Positions 11,274 to 22,370 of a stretch of 64,000 bases of DNA are shown here, piece by piece. The DNA lies in the NCBI RefSeq assembly GCF_947179515.1, contig NC_067472.1, forward strand, positions 177,120,578 to 177,184,577, written 5' to 3'. Both the position numbers and the translations under genes were made by a program. The stretch comes from Apodemus sylvaticus. Its lineage: Eukaryota > Chordata > Mammalia > Rodentia > Muridae. The stretch's first letter is position 1, and each line of letters begins with the position of its first letter. The notes under the pieces are model-generated. The model had not been told where the DNA came from and made no database searches. It saw only the letters and a program-made list of their open reading frames with translations.

Positions 11274-11533
11274 TCTAGAAAACTGGAATACCCAAAACAT
11301 AATCCACACATCAAATGAGGTACAAGAAGAAAGGAGGAGTGGCCCCTAGTTCTGGAAAGACTCAATGAAGCAGTATTCGGCAAAACCAGAACGGGGAAGT
11401 GGGAAGGGGTGGGTGGGAGGACAGGGGAAGAGAAGGGGGCTTACGGGACTTTCGGGGAGTGGGGGACTAGAAAAGGGGAAATCATTTGAAATGTAAATAA
11501 ATTATATCGAATAAAAAAAATTTAAAAAAAATA
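11274..11533 (+). other. L1 3'UTR with G-rich tract, poly(A) signals and tail
   Basis: Contains a polypurine stretch (about 11393-11478) with G-quadruplex spacing at 11406-11427: GGGG-T-GGG-T-GGG-AGGACA-GGGG. AATAAA occurs at 11496-11501 and 11510-11515, followed by an A-rich tail to 11533. The reverse complement of the same tract is present in the second L1 copy at about 60480-60545. Confidence 0.85.
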
Positions 11534-11546
11534 GAAAAAAGAATTT
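11534..11546. repeat. right target-site duplication of full-length L1
   Basis: Exact copy of the 13-mer at 5081-5093, directly after the A-rich tail. Confidence 0.92.
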
Positions 11547-12405
11547 CTAAAGACCATATTTCAGAAACCAGAAAATGTGTGATAATATGCAAAATGTATA
11601 TTTTTCTGGTACATTTAACTATTGATTATGTAAAAAATAAATGCTAGGAATTTTTTAAATGTTCAGGGCACATTGAGTAGAAATAAAATATTAGACTATG
11701 ATAGCATGCATAAATGACAGATTATAAAACAGTCTGGGGTGACTGTGAAAAAGTGATTTTGAGTAGCTAGAAAATTTAAAAAGTTGAGAACAAGCACTTA
11801 CACTTAAAGATATATGAAAACACAGATGGATAAATAAAGAACTGCAGAAGCAAAACATAAAATTCGATAAAATATTTAGAGTCCATTATAAGAATTTTCA
11901 CAATAAATGTAAACGAGTTAAACTTTCTGGATAAAGTTCAGTGGAGAGGGTTGGTACAGATGAGGTAGAAATAATAAGATATAAAGAGTAAGAAGCAGAG
12001 CCGTGAGGTGAAGTGTTGTATAGTGATTTCATGGTGTAAGGTAAAGTTTGCTGCATTGATTGTTGACAAGTCTTTTCATAAAAGATTTCTCTGTAACTTG
12101 TGATGCTATTTGGCAGAATTTTATCCTCAGCAGATCTTTCAATATGGGACTCAAGCATGGTACTCATACTGTCTCCTGGCATGTTAACAGCAGTCAAAGC
12201 ATCAGCCTTTCCCAACTTGGGTTCCGCCTCAGAGAATAATTTTAATTTAAGATTTACAATTTAATCCACATTATTATGTCTATTCAAATTCAGTTCATTT
12301 TTATCAGTGAGTAGTATTCTATTACATTGATATACTAAAATGTATTTGTCTATCTTTATGAACTTGTTGGTTTTCTTTTTCTTTTTTCTCTCCTTCCTTC
12401 CCTGC

Positions 12406-12408
<3 letters not shown>
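11547..12408. other. AT-rich unique DNA, nothing recognised
   Basis: The right flank of the L1 continues AT-rich without a nameable repeat or gene. A 105-codon minus-strand frame (11898-12215) lacks any motif. Confidence 0.4.

Positions 12409-12470
<62 letters not shown>
12409..12470. repeat. (CT)n microsatellite
   Basis: About 30 uninterrupted CT units, preceded by a degenerate TTCC/TTTC stretch. Confidence 0.97.
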
Positions 12471-12473
<3 letters not shown>

Positions 12474-12498
12474 TTCCTATTTTGTGCTTTTATAAAGA

Positions 12499-12700
12499 GT
12501 TGGAGTTGGTGAAATGGCTCAGTGGGTAAAAGAACTTGCCAAACAAACCTCAAGAAATAAGTTCAAATCCTGGGGCCCATGGAGGAAGGAGATAACTGAA
12601 TCCCAAACGTCATCATCTGACCTGCATATATATGTGCCTGACTCACTCATACATATATACATGTGTCATACTCACACCGAGTAATATTAAATTAAAATGT
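12499..12700 (+). mobile_element. divergent B2/B3-type SINE
   Basis: Starts 'gttggagttggtgaaatggctcagt', i.e. a mutated A box region, then 'agttcaaatcctgggg' in B-box position, the 'catcatctgacctgcatat' body and a CA/AT-rich end. tRNA-derived pol III SINE, old and inactive. Confidence 0.65.
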
Positions 12701-12844
12701 AAAAGATTGCAGGTGTTAACATTCAGGGACATGACTTTAGGTAGACAGGAACACAATGTTTTTGGAAGGAAATTAGTGACTTTAGGGGATTCTAGCTGAA
12801 CTGCAATTGGCCAAACATCAGGTAATGTGAGTATTTTTAGTCTT

Positions 12845-12990
12845 AAGCCTTGTTAGGCTTGCTGGGTCAGCTGTAATCCTAGCACTTAGAAGTTAAAGCA
12901 GGAAGATTGCTTTAAATTCAAGAAGTTCAAGGCTAGTCTGGGAATTGTGGTGCCCTGCATTGAGACAAAGCATAGTAAAATAGAACACAG
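12845..12990 (+). mobile_element. B1-type SINE (diverged)
   Basis: 'ctgtaatcctagcacttaga', 'gcaggaagattgctttaaat' and 'ttcaaggctagtctggga' follow the 7SL-derived B1 order. Confidence 0.6.
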
Positions 12991-13069
12991 AAATGTGCTT
13001 CAGTAGGTTTGTTAAAATTTGATTTTGTAGTTTTTCTCTTTCTTCACTTACCTTCTTCTCCCTTACCCC

Positions 13070-13205
13070 ATTCTTCTCTTTTCTGGGATGTGGTCTTGCT
13101 CTGCAGCCCATGCTCTACAGCCATGGTCTTGAATTTATAATTCTCTTGCTCCAGCCTACTGAGACTGGGACTTAAGGAGTGAGTCACTACACTCAGCTCC
13201 TTTTT
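13070..13205 (-). mobile_element. B1-type SINE (diverged)
   Basis: Antisense B1 order: 'gatgtggtcttgctctgcag', 'ggtcttgaatttataattct', then 'gggacttaaggagtgagtca'. Confidence 0.55.
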
Positions 13206-13690
13206 TGTTCTGTTTTTTATTTTTGTTTTTTTGGATGCTTAATGACACTGATATCTTCTATGAAATTCAGATTTCATCCTCATATTTCTAGTGGATTATC
13301 TGAATTCTTTTAAGTGATTGTAAGGTCCTCTCTACACTTTAAGTTTGAGATTATTGTTGAGTATTTGTGTTGAGAATGGCTGTACTGACTGGGTGGCCCA
13401 TGGATTTCTCCACCTAAATATTGCCTTTGATAGCAATAACACCAAGTTCTAATAGCATTTGATGTTTAATGTGTTCATTATTTTCTTTATAAGAGTGAAT
13501 ACAGTTTTGCTCTTGTTAAATAAATGCAAAGATAATCAGAATATTCTGGTTGTGTTGTTGTTGATATTCCAGAAACCTGAATTATTCTGATTATCAAATT
13601 TAGCTCAATGATAGAGCTTTAATTAGCTTTTGTGTCTTGCATGAGTTTACCATCTAGAGGCACTGGGAAGTGTTAGCTGTATTCTCACAC
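13206..13690. other. unique AT-rich DNA, nothing recognised
   Basis: No named repeat or coding signal seen. Confidence 0.4.
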
Positions 13691-13693
13691 TGC

Positions 13694-13860
13694 GCCAACA
13701 GGAGGAGACGCCTATAAAGAGTTAACAGGAAGAGGAGATGCCCACATAGAGCCAACAGGATGGGAAGTGCACATTCGGTCAACAGGATGGGGAGATGTCA
13801 CATAGAGCCAACAGGAGGGATAGATGCCCATGTAGAGCCAACAGAGTGGGGAGATGCCTT
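13694..13860 (+). repeat. minisatellite, ~6 units of 27-30 bp
   Basis: Units begin at 13694, 13721, 13751, 13778, 13807 and 13837, each opening with a form of 'gccaacaggatggggagatg' followed by 'cccacataga'. Unit lengths alternate between 27 and 30 bp. Confidence 0.85.
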
Positions 13861-14070
13861 CCCACATAAATTCATTCTAAGGTACTGGTTCACCATTGTG
13901 GAGCTCAAGAAGACTCATGACCCATAATTACAACATGAACACTAAGGAGAACACACTTTTTTTGTCCTAGAAGCTGAGAACTGATAAAGACAATGGGTAA
14001 GTTCCAGCAGAGAAGTCTGTCAAAGAGTGTTTCAGTTGGAGGTTAAAGACAGAAAAAGGTGTGTGTATGT

Positions 14071-14071
<1 letters not shown>

Positions 14072-14109
<38 letters not shown>
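14072..14109. repeat. (CA)n microsatellite
   Basis: About 18 CA units; a short GT-rich stretch directly upstream could pair with it. Confidence 0.96.
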
Positions 14110-14112
<3 letters not shown>

Positions 14113-14384
14113 CATTTAAAAAATAACTCAGTGAATTCTGTGCAACTTTTATTATTTATATGTGTTTGTGAATAAAGTGGATGAAGTTGACTACAGCCAA
14201 GTTACATGTAGTCTTTATTATAAAACATTTCAAATTTTGCTAAGGCAATAACTATAATTGAAGAGTAAAGTTCTGATTCAGTCTTTCCTATTCCAGCTTT
14301 TTTTTTAAAGCAAGAGACTTTCATGATCTTATTTCTATTTAATGCTAATATTGACATTTCCTGCACATATAAGCATTATATGTT

Positions 14385-14765
14385 GTCATTTTCATACTCT
14401 TGTTGCTGTGACAAAAGCAACTTACTTTATTTTAGTTTATGGTTTTACCAGATTTTATTTTAGTTTACTGTTCCAGAGGAAGAGTTCAACATAGCCAGTA
14501 TAGGCATGGCATGGCACAGCAGCAGGAGAAAGAAGCTGATAGGAAGGTTGTTCACATGTTTAGTCATATACAGGAAGCAGCAAGAATGAACAGGAAGTTG
14601 GGTGAGGCCATAAACCCTGAAAGCCCACTCCCCAGTGACAGACTTCCTTTAGCAAGGCTCCACCTCCTGATGGTTCAGTACCTTCCCTAAATAGCACCAC
14701 CAAGTGGAAGCAACTGTTCAAAGACAGGAGCTTATGAGGAACACTTCTCATACAAATCATAAAGA
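14385..14765 (-). mobile_element. MaLR-type LTR relic
   Basis: Antisense 3' end 'cttgttgctgtgacaaaagc', then 'tgttccagaggaagagttca', 'ggcatggcacagcagcagga', 'cccactccccagtgacagac' and 'caaggctccacctcctgatg', in the order remembered for rodent MaLR LTRs. No internal ERV sequence. Confidence 0.6.
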
Positions 14766-15099
14766 ATGGTCTACTGATTATTTATTCTGTTATTACACTT
14801 TTGTTCTCACAAGTCCTCTATCTAATTTCCTTTCTCTCTCTGCTGCTACATTCACATCACAGCTGCTGGCTGAAGGTAATGGATGTTAATACTAAAATGA
14901 CCGTGTTGTTTCCTGACCAGCCAAGTACTGTACTCTGTGCCTTTGCTATGGCCCACCCCTTAGCTTTTTAAGGCACTTCCTGTTCTCAGCATAGGAAATC
15001 ATATTTCTTAGAGTTAGAGAGATGGCCCTGCAGTGCGTTGATCAGCATGGATGTCCCGTGTGCTTTGGATGGATGACTGACCTGAACAGGTTCATGGTG

Positions 15100-15440
15100 C
15101 CTTTTGGCCTTCTATCACCACAACAAACAGCTGAGGTAAGTTCCCTTATATCAAGAAAATAGTTTTCTTTTTTTTCCCGCTAAAGCTTTCATTATTTCCC
15201 CCTTCACTGAGATAAAAGTTTTTGGCTTATTGTTCTGGAAGCTCTAATCCATGATTGACTGACTTTCTTACCTCTGTGCTTATGGAGGGATGTCATGAGA
15301 GGCAAAGCCATCTCACAGATACCTAGAAAGAGAAGGAGATAAATCAAGGGCTGAGTCCCATCGGCTCCTTCAAGAGCACACTCCCAGTGACCTACAAGTC
15401 CCCCCCTCTTAAAGGTTTTGCCAATTCCCAACTATGCTGC
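15100..15440 (-). mobile_element. MaLR-type LTR relic, fragmented
   Basis: 'ttctatcaccacaacaaaca', then 'ttggcttattgttctggaag', 'gagggatgtcatgagaggca' and 'cactcccagtgacctacaag' keep the antisense LTR order but with losses and an extra T-rich segment. Confidence 0.45.
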
Positions 15441-15444
15441 ACGT

Positions 15445-15515
15445 TTAAAACCAGTTTGTGCTACATAGTGAGTTTGTAGGCAACCTGGACTACATTGAGA
15501 CCTTAATTCCAAATG
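15445..15515 (+). mobile_element. B1 SINE fragment (3' part)
   Basis: 'aaaccagtttgtgctacata' and 'caacctggactacattgaga' resemble the right end of B1. Confidence 0.4.
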
Positions 15516-15544
15516 ACAAAATATAAATAAATAAGTCTTCCAGT

Positions 15545-15700
15545 AGCCTTTTATTGAAGTTTACTTTTGTATCTCTTCTCCCTCCACTCCTTTCTTCCTC
15601 CAACCCATATTCCCTTCTCCTCATCTCCCCTCATCTCCACTCCCCTCCCAAATTCCCCCTTCTTCTCCTTTCTTTTCAAACACCACATCCATACTTAAAG
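15545..15700 (-). mobile_element. L1 3'UTR-like pyrimidine-rich fragment
   Basis: C/T-rich on the plus strand ('ctccctccactcctttcttc'), like the 3'UTR tract of rodent L1 read in antisense. Could also be simple low-complexity DNA. Confidence 0.3.
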
Positions 15701-15754
15701 TGCAAACTGAAGAAAGCAATGTCCTTTCATTCATTATTTTTTTCTTGGATTATG

Positions 15755-15945
15755 TGTTGATTTTATTTGTAGAGTGTTTTGGTTGACTGTATGCATACAC
15801 GCCATTTCTGTATGGTGCCTTTGGAGGTCGGAAGAGGATTTCCTGGGACTTGAGTTACAGACAGTTGTGTGCCACCATGTAGTGTGAAGAACTGAACCCA
15901 GGTCCTCTGCACTCTTAAATACTGAGTCATCTTTGTAGCCTTAGA
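15755..15945 (-). mobile_element. B3-type SINE
   Basis: Antisense order 'ggaggtcggaagaggatttc', 'gtgtgccaccatgtagtgtg', 'gaactgaacccaggtcctct', then 'tactgagtcatctttgtagc', which is the reversed pol III promoter half. Confidence 0.7.
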
Positions 15946-17820
15946 TGTTTAAAAACCTACTTTAAGGGTTTTCAAATGCTTTGACCCCCCTCCCTTCCTA
16001 GGCCAAATGTAGGGGAGAAAAGATAGCAACTAGAACAAGGGAATGTGGCCCTGTTTAGAAGTAGTTCTTTGAGGTGATTCCAATTTCAGTTTGTCAGGAT
16101 ACCAGCAGACCACCAGGTCAGGAGTGTCAGGACACCAAACATGAATCAGCAGCAGTGACATTATCCAGACAAAACAGTCAGGCTTCTGCCAAATCTGCAA
16201 AAGTCAGTGGGAGGGCCCAGAACCAGTCTGGATGCCTAGAGAAGTTCTCTCTGCTGTGGCTCACTCAATGATGTGAAAATCAGTGAAGACCTGAGACCAA
16301 CAAAGTGTTGCAAGGTTAGCTATGCAATCGCCCTGTCACTGTCCCTTGAATCCTATTTATACTCTTTTCAAACATCACATGTTCTCCTACGGGCCTTGCC
16401 TCTGCAAAATGCCACATGAGTCTTCATCATAAGACACTAACAGAATCTTCCACTTCTCATATCTGCCGATGTACAGTTATTTGTGATGATCTTCCTATGC
16501 TCCCCCCCCCACCCCGGTGATCAGATGTAGACTCCTTGCAAGCATCCAGCTTCTTCTGTCTCCTGTCAGTCATTCACTTATTTGTCTTAGTCTATGTTTC
16601 TCTTTCACCCATTGATCTATGCCTCTAGGTTATTTGCAGTTTGCTGTTATTTGGGCACTCCTTCTTTGGTCTTTGTTGTTCACATCTCACCTTTTCTTTG
16701 TGGGGGACATGAATTTTTTGCTGTACACTTGAATTTAAGATCGTTGTTGCAACCTCCTTGGGCGCTCCATGAGGCAGACCCCCACGGCACAGTACAGAAC
16801 ATATTTTGCTGTTTTTGTTGCTGTTGTTGTTATTGTTGCTACTATTGGTATTGCTGCTACTGCTCTTGATCAGCCCTTTACTAGCAGGGTCTCTCAGCCC
16901 TTTTATTTGTGGTCATTGGATTTCCACACCAGAGACTCTTCCCATATCCCACATGGTCACAGGGTTGCACCCATTTACTGACACTAGAAATAGAACAAGG
17001 GGACAGGTGTTGGGGTGACCATTCTGGTTTTATACTCAGCTGGTCACATTCTCCAATTTAGCACTGTCTCCTCCAGCTGTACATACTCGCTCTACCATCT
17101 GGAGCCCCTGCATTCTAAAGACAATAAAGTTCCAGTCCCCACAGAGACAGAACGGGCCACATGTGGAAGCCACAGAGATTGGAAAAGGCAAGGGGCTGGC
17201 ACCTCACAGCTCAGGACACATGTGCAACCCAGTGACTGTCGCCTGAGAGCCCAGCCCTGCTCTGTGTCCTGTGGGGAAAATTAATTTGTTTTTCACTGGC
17301 GTCCTCTCTGTTGGCACAAAGCCTTCCATTTCCTTGGCCTGCCTCACTCATTACCTTTGCTCTGTCTCCCATTTTTAAGATTTCACCTTCATCTGCAAAT
17401 ACTGCTGACACATCTCTATTTATCCTCAGTACCTTTACATGTAATCGTTATTTGGGTTATTTTACTATTGCAGCAATAACATTTTGAGAGATTGGGAAAA
17501 AAGCACATAAGAAATTGAATCTATGCATTCATAGATATTTCTTAATATATATAAATTTCTTTCTTTCCGTACACACAGACACACAAAATTAGGTTCAAAA
17601 TAAGCAGAAAATACTTACAAACCTTATATGATCACAAGGGTGGACACAAAGAAAGTTTACCCGGGTTGTAAAATGTGAGGCCACAGGCCCATGCTGTGTA
17701 ACTAAATCACTGTGCCATAACCTGTAGCAAATGAGGGGCCTGTCTCTCCCTTGGCAACTTCTTGAATGCTGCAGCAGGTACTATTCTGTTGCCCTGAGAA
17801 AGTATCCAGGCAAAATACAG
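15946..17820. other. unique DNA with a TTG/CTG-rich patch
   Basis: Nothing nameable apart from a TTG/CTG-rich low-complexity patch (about 16805-16868), which creates open frames of Leu and Cys/Tyr runs in overlapping frames. Those frames are composition artefacts. Confidence 0.4.
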
Positions 17821-17824
17821 TCTA

Positions 17825-17960
17825 GGGAATAAAGGATGCTTTTTAGCTTATGGTTCTAGAAGATGAGAGCCCATCAAGGCAGGGGAGGCACAGAAGGTGC
17901 CAGCAGCACATCCGCTCTACCACAACCCCCTGAACCCCGCTGAACACTGCAGAATTTCCA
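17825..17960 (-). mobile_element. MaLR-type LTR fragment
   Basis: 'tagcttatggttctagaaga', 'gagcccatcaaggcagggga' and 'aggtgccagcagcacatccg' match the antisense middle of the LTR family seen at 14385. Confidence 0.4.
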
Positions 17961-17999
17961 ACTGGGGGAGACTAAATGGAGTTTTAGAGATTTAACTAA

Positions 18000-19380
18000 C
18001 TGCTCGAACTCGCGATGCATAAGATTCAAGTAACATGATAAACCAAGATAATGTGTCTCCTCCCTAAACTCAGAAGAAACAACTCAACAACAGAGACTTA
18101 GATAAAATCCAAAATAATAGTAATAAGCATGTTTAAAGAAACAAGAGAGACTACAGATAATCTGCTGAACAAATCCCAAGGGGATACAAACAGCTGAGAA
18201 GACAAGGGAGATGACACAGCTGATGAAAATGGAATTTGGTAAAGACATAGAAGGAATGAAGGAACAGGAAACTGCAACAATGCTGGCCATTGACAATGGA
18301 CGCATAGGGGGCGGGGCAGGCCATCAGGGCTTTCAAAGCACAGTGGGCACAAGTGAATCATTCACTCGTGGCAACACTTAACTTTAAAAAATGTATAAGT
18401 GGGACATAAATATCTTTGAAACACCAGGAAAAGAGCAGATGTGTGGATTATGAATAAGGGAGGATGAAGGGAAGGAGGAGGGGTGGGAAGGAGAGGGGAG
18501 GAACAGAGGAGAAGAAGGAGGAGGGAGGAGGAGGAGCCGAGGAGAAGGAGGAAAAAAGAAGGAGGAAGAATCTTATGCCAAACGCAGAGAAACTATTTTT
18601 AAAATAATAATAACAGAAAAGTTTTCCAAATCTAGGGAAAGGGCACAATCCAGATAAAAGAGGCATATGGAATGCTCAGGATGGGCAAGACCCAGAAAAG
18701 AAACTCTCCATATGATATTATGATTAAAATACTAAATACAGCAAGCAAAGAAAGGCAAGACCATCAGAATAGTAGCTGATTTCTCCACAGAAACTTTCAA
18801 AGCTAAGAGGTCATAAAATAGAACTGTTCAAATTCTAAGAGAGGACAGCGGCCAACACAGACCCATAGCTGATGGAGAAAGAGGAAGATTCTGTGATAAA
18901 ATTTGGAGAAAGGAATTTGTGACTACAAAACTCATTCTGCAGAGGATGACGGAAGGGATTCTTTGAGTGGAAAGCTCTGGTAGGCGTGACCAAGAGACTG
19001 GAGTAGAAGCTAAGCCAATGTGGATGAAGTACGAACAAACACTATACAATGACGCCATCCACAATGACCACCATCAAGGAAACAAGCAGCATCCAATGCT
19101 GGAGAGGATGTGTGTGTGTGTGTGGGGTGAGGAACCCTTATTTGTTGCTTATGGAATTGCTTATGCACAAATTATGGAAAATAGCATGGGGTTTTCAGAA
19201 AAAAAAAATAAAACAAAGCTTTAAAAAAAATCTTTAGTTTGAGCTACCATAGTGCCGTTTCCAAGTTATTCCCAAAGGAGTTGGTATCCTACAAAAGAGA
19301 TACTTACACCTCCATGTTTATTGCTGCTGTCTGCTTCAGCAAGAAATTAGAACCCAGGTAGATGCTACTCTCAAAATAAT
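18000..19380 (+). pseudogene. ancient L1 relic: ORF1 end joined to ORF2 end
   Basis: 18660-18965 carries decayed ORF1 C-terminal words ('aaaatactaaatacagcaag', 'gctgatttctccacagaaac', 'ccatagctgatggagaaaga', 'aaaactcattctgcagagga'). From about 19020 the sequence is instead like the 3' end of ORF2 ('ccaatgctggagaggatg', then 'acacctccatgtttattgct'). The roughly 3 kb of endonuclease and RT between them is missing. The piece at 18430-18560 is purine-rich low complexity. No reading frame survives. Far older than the L1 at 5094. Confidence 0.5.
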
Positions 19381-20043
19381 AATTTAAAATAATTCCTGGG
19401 GAATTTTATTAATAACAATTATTTTATTATAATTTAAATGCAATTGTTTTCAAAGTTTTGTTGGCTGTTGTTATTGATCTATGTTGGAAATGCTTGTGTT
19501 TTTGTGTGCTTGTGTGTTTGGATAGTCTGTATTATTCTGTCTATTGTCCTGTGAAGAGAGGACTTTTTTGGATCCACCTTAAAGATGTATGTCCTCCCCA
19601 CTCTCCTGTGAGCTCACCAAATAAAACATGCTGAGTTAGTGGCAGGCACTGAGGAAGACACTGGAAGCCTTTGAGAGGATGTGATTTCTGCTATTCCAGA
19701 GATCAGAGTTAAAAGAACAAGGACAGAGGAAGCCAGCGCTGACAGAGGTGGGAGGCCTTGAAGATATCACAACTATGAAGACTGGGCCCTGATTTGCCTC
19801 TCAGGACACATCAGGCCTTGGAAGTGGGGTCTCCAACCTTCAAGGCCTGCTAATGGTAGGAGAAAGAATTGCTTTATGACCTGGATGTCTCTTGTGTCCC
19901 CTGTTAAGCACACCAGGGGGCAGGAGAGCTGATGGCTAAGAGCTTGCATATGTACCCGTGCAGGGGGAAGAAAAGACCTTTGTATAGAGGATAACAAGAT
20001 GCAAAAGGGAGGCTCATGCCCTTGTGGGAGATTAGAAGTTGCC
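19381..20043. other. unique DNA, nothing recognised
   Basis: No named repeat or coding signal seen. Confidence 0.4.
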
Positions 20044-20290
20044 AAGGCTGGTGCACACCTTTAATCTTACACTTGGGGGGGCATAGGCAAGTAGATCTCT
20101 GTGAGTGTGAAGCTAGCCTTGTCTAAATGGAGAGGTCCATGCCAGTTAGGGCTACAGAGTAAATCCTTTCTCAAAGAAGAAGAGGAGAGGAGAGGCAATG
20201 GGAGGAGAGGGGAGAAGAGGACGGGGTGAGAGAGGAGGAAGAGGAAGAGAAGTGGAAGAGGAAAGGGGATAGGGACAGAGAAGAGTAAGA
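20044..20290 (+). mobile_element. B1 SINE with expanded purine tail
   Basis: 'tggtgcacacctttaatctt', 'aggcaagtagatctctgtga' and 'ggctacagagtaaatccttt' are B1-like through about 20175. A GAGG/GAAG-rich purine tract continues to 20290, probably a degenerated A-tail. Confidence 0.65.
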
Positions 20291-20985
20291 AGAAGCAACT
20301 GTTCCCATAATATAATGTAATACATGGCGCAGACTCTAGGCCAGTGAAGGAACACAACAAACTTCCATCTTTATCCTTTGTTGTTTTTCTCAACAAACAA
20401 ATTCTGTCTCAGCCTTAGCGACAGTATCTCCATTTCTTCTAGGAATGACCAGAAACCCCCATGTCACTGATGAAGCAAAAGAAAAGTTGGGACATTGTAC
20501 TGGGCACATGACAGGTACAGCATCTATTCTTCGTCTATGTCAGGTGTGCCTATCATCATTATTTTCATTCCTAAACAATATCAAATCACAAGAACTGTAT
20601 AAGAATGAGCATGGGGCCATAGACTTAGCTGTAACTTACAGTTATACTTTTGTTTTTCTGACTTTGTGTCCCATTTAACTCTTAGTTTACTTCATAGATC
20701 AACGTCAGAGGAGTCTACTTGCAAAGTTGATTTCATAACATTGCATCCGATTCTGCCAAGCTAATGCTTTGGTTCTTCAGTGGCCCCCATGGGATATTTA
20801 CAATGATAATTCTATTAGACTCTTAAAATACATGAATAAACTCTTTAAAATGTTTTAATGGCCATATTATCTGATTGCCATGCAAACAAACCACATATAA
20901 GTAATGTTAAATGAGAAACTACTTGAAATTTGATGAACACATTTCTACATAACTCAGTAAACAACAGATGATAACAACAAACACA
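20291..20985. other. unique AT-rich DNA, nothing recognised
   Basis: No named repeat or coding signal seen. Confidence 0.4.
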
Positions 20986-21330
20986 GTCTACTTAGAAAAT
21001 GAGACAATGACATAGGGAGAAAATTCATGGGCTGCAGCCAAAGCCGTACTTATTATTAGAATAATACTCTTGACTGTGCTTCTTATTAAGAAAGACAACA
21101 TTAAAAACACATACTCTGACCATTAGACTCAACAAATCAGCAAAAATATTTTTTTTAAAAAAAAATAAAGCAGGAAGAGGGAATTAGCAGAAATAACAAG
21201 CACAAATATGCAGTCAGCAGAATTGCTAAATAAATGAGGTTGGGTTCCCTGAAATGATGAATAAAATATTCAAAACTAAGAAATCTAATCAAGGAATGAG
21301 GAGACCAAAATAGGACTGAGAACAAAGCTA
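20986..21330 (+). pseudogene. old L1 ORF2 relic (mid region)
   Basis: 'gggctgcagccaaagccgta' and later 'aatgatgaataaaatattca' recall the segment between the endonuclease and RT of mammalian L1 ORF2. Saturated with stops and indels. Confidence 0.4.
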
Positions 21331-21394
21331 TAATCAAAGATGTGAAGGGGATTTGTAGACTTTCCAGAGACTCCCATACACAGCTCTGCTAAAA
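21302..21394 (+). repeat. ~90-bp segment repeated at 22618-22710
   Basis: Shares with the downstream copy 'tgagaacaaag-tataatcaaagat' and 'ctttccagagact', and 'acagct' near the end, all in the same order and spacing. About 1.3 kb separates the direct copies. Origin unclear: local duplication or two members of an unnamed repeat. Confidence 0.6.
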
Positions 21395-21639
21395 ATGGAA
21401 CCCACACAACAGTCAACATCCTCAAAGAAGACACACTGCAATCGGCTTAAGGTAAATGTAGAAAGAACACACTGTCCAAAGACTTCCAAGAAGAGAAGTA
21501 CGTGTTTGAAGTCACTCTGGCCTATAGAGAGCTCTGGCCAGTTGTATAGTGCGACCCTGTGTGAAGGACCTGTGTGAAGACCCAGTGAGGCACAGGCAGT
21601 GGTATCAACCCCCTGAAGAAGGGCAGACTTTCATTGTTG

Positions 21640-21792
21640 TTTTCTTTTGCTCTGAGTATTGAACTAGTCCTGACAAAGACGCAACCCCTGAGTTATAGCT
21701 CCAGCTCTTGATTCTCTGAGACAGGGGGTCAGTGTTTGCCTAGGCTGCCCTTGAATTTGCAGTCTTCCCACCCTGCCTTCCTAGTGAGGAGA
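21640..21792 (-). mobile_element. B4-type SINE (ID half plus B1 half)
   Basis: The antisense ID half ('gagttatagctccagctctt') is followed by the antisense B1 half ('gagacagggggtcagtgttt', 'ggctgcccttgaatttgcag'). Confidence 0.55.
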
Positions 21793-21942
21793 TCATGAGT
21801 GAGCATGAAGCTGGGCTGACTGCGCTGCTCTCTAATGATTCTGAAGAACTGAGAAAGTCAGTAAGCTTCTCACTGTGTGTCTGTGTATCCGTCTCTCCTG
21901 TACAAGCACATATACTTACAAAAATAAGGTTCGTCTATATTG

Positions 21943-22040
21943 AAGGGCTAGGGTTTAGCTCAGTGACAGAGGGTATGAATGGCCAACCATTGAAGACCTT
22001 TGTTCAGTCTCCAGCACCCAAGAGCAAATTAAAAACTGGA
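21943..22040 (+). mobile_element. ID-type SINE
   Basis: 'gggctagggtttagctcagt' carries the tRNA-Ala-like A box, and 'gttcagtctccagcacccaa' the diverged B box region. Short A-rich end. Confidence 0.65.
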
Positions 22041-22059
22041 GAAAATATATTCTGTAGTC

Positions 22060-22285
22060 CTTTTGCTTGCAATATAGCTACATACTTAGAGAACCCAAGG
22101 GAATCCACAAGAAACTCACCGAAATTGATAATAGCACCAAATGTGAACACTGCGGGTAAAGTGTACTTACTATTTTACTAGAGACAACCAGTTGATAAAT
22201 ATAATAAAAAGATTCTCACTATGAAAACATGCCCAAACAATGCTCAGAAATACATTTGACAAGAATCATGCAGAATCAATGGGGA
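22060..22285 (+). pseudogene. old L1 ORF2 relic (RT region)
   Basis: 'gggaatccacaagaaactca' followed by 'ccgaaattgataatagcacc' corresponds to the segment just after the RT catalytic motif of L1. Heavily decayed. Confidence 0.4.
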
Positions 22286-22299
22286 AAAAAACATAAAAT

Positions 22300-22370
22300 A
22301 AAAATTTGTGGAGGTGAAGCTGAGGCCAGCCTGGGTTGCACAGCAATAACACATCTGAAAAAAAATTCCA
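22300..22370 (+). mobile_element. B1 SINE fragment
   Basis: 'gctgaggccagcctgggttg' and 'cacagcaataacacatctga' match the right part of B1. Confidence 0.45.

Larger units (their letters stand above)
5094..11533 (+). mobile_element. full-length LINE-1 retrotransposon (murid L1)
   Basis: A complete L1 of about 6.44 kb. It has a GC-rich 5'UTR (5094-6200), ORF1 (6201-7395), a 59-bp spacer, ORF2 (7455-11273), and a 3'UTR with a G-rich polypurine tract and A-rich tail. Exact 13-bp target-site duplications flank it. ORF1 and ORF2 are recognisable end to end but broken by four small indels and one nonsense codon, so this copy cannot make complete L1 proteins. Few lesions and a perfect duplication suggest a fairly recent insertion; age cannot be set without a subfamily consensus. 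Same orientation as the window. Confidence 0.95.

Noticed and set aside
16594..17018. Overlapping Leu- and Cys-rich frames that look like membrane segments
   Set aside because: They come from a TTG/CTG-rich low-complexity patch and exist in two frames at once.
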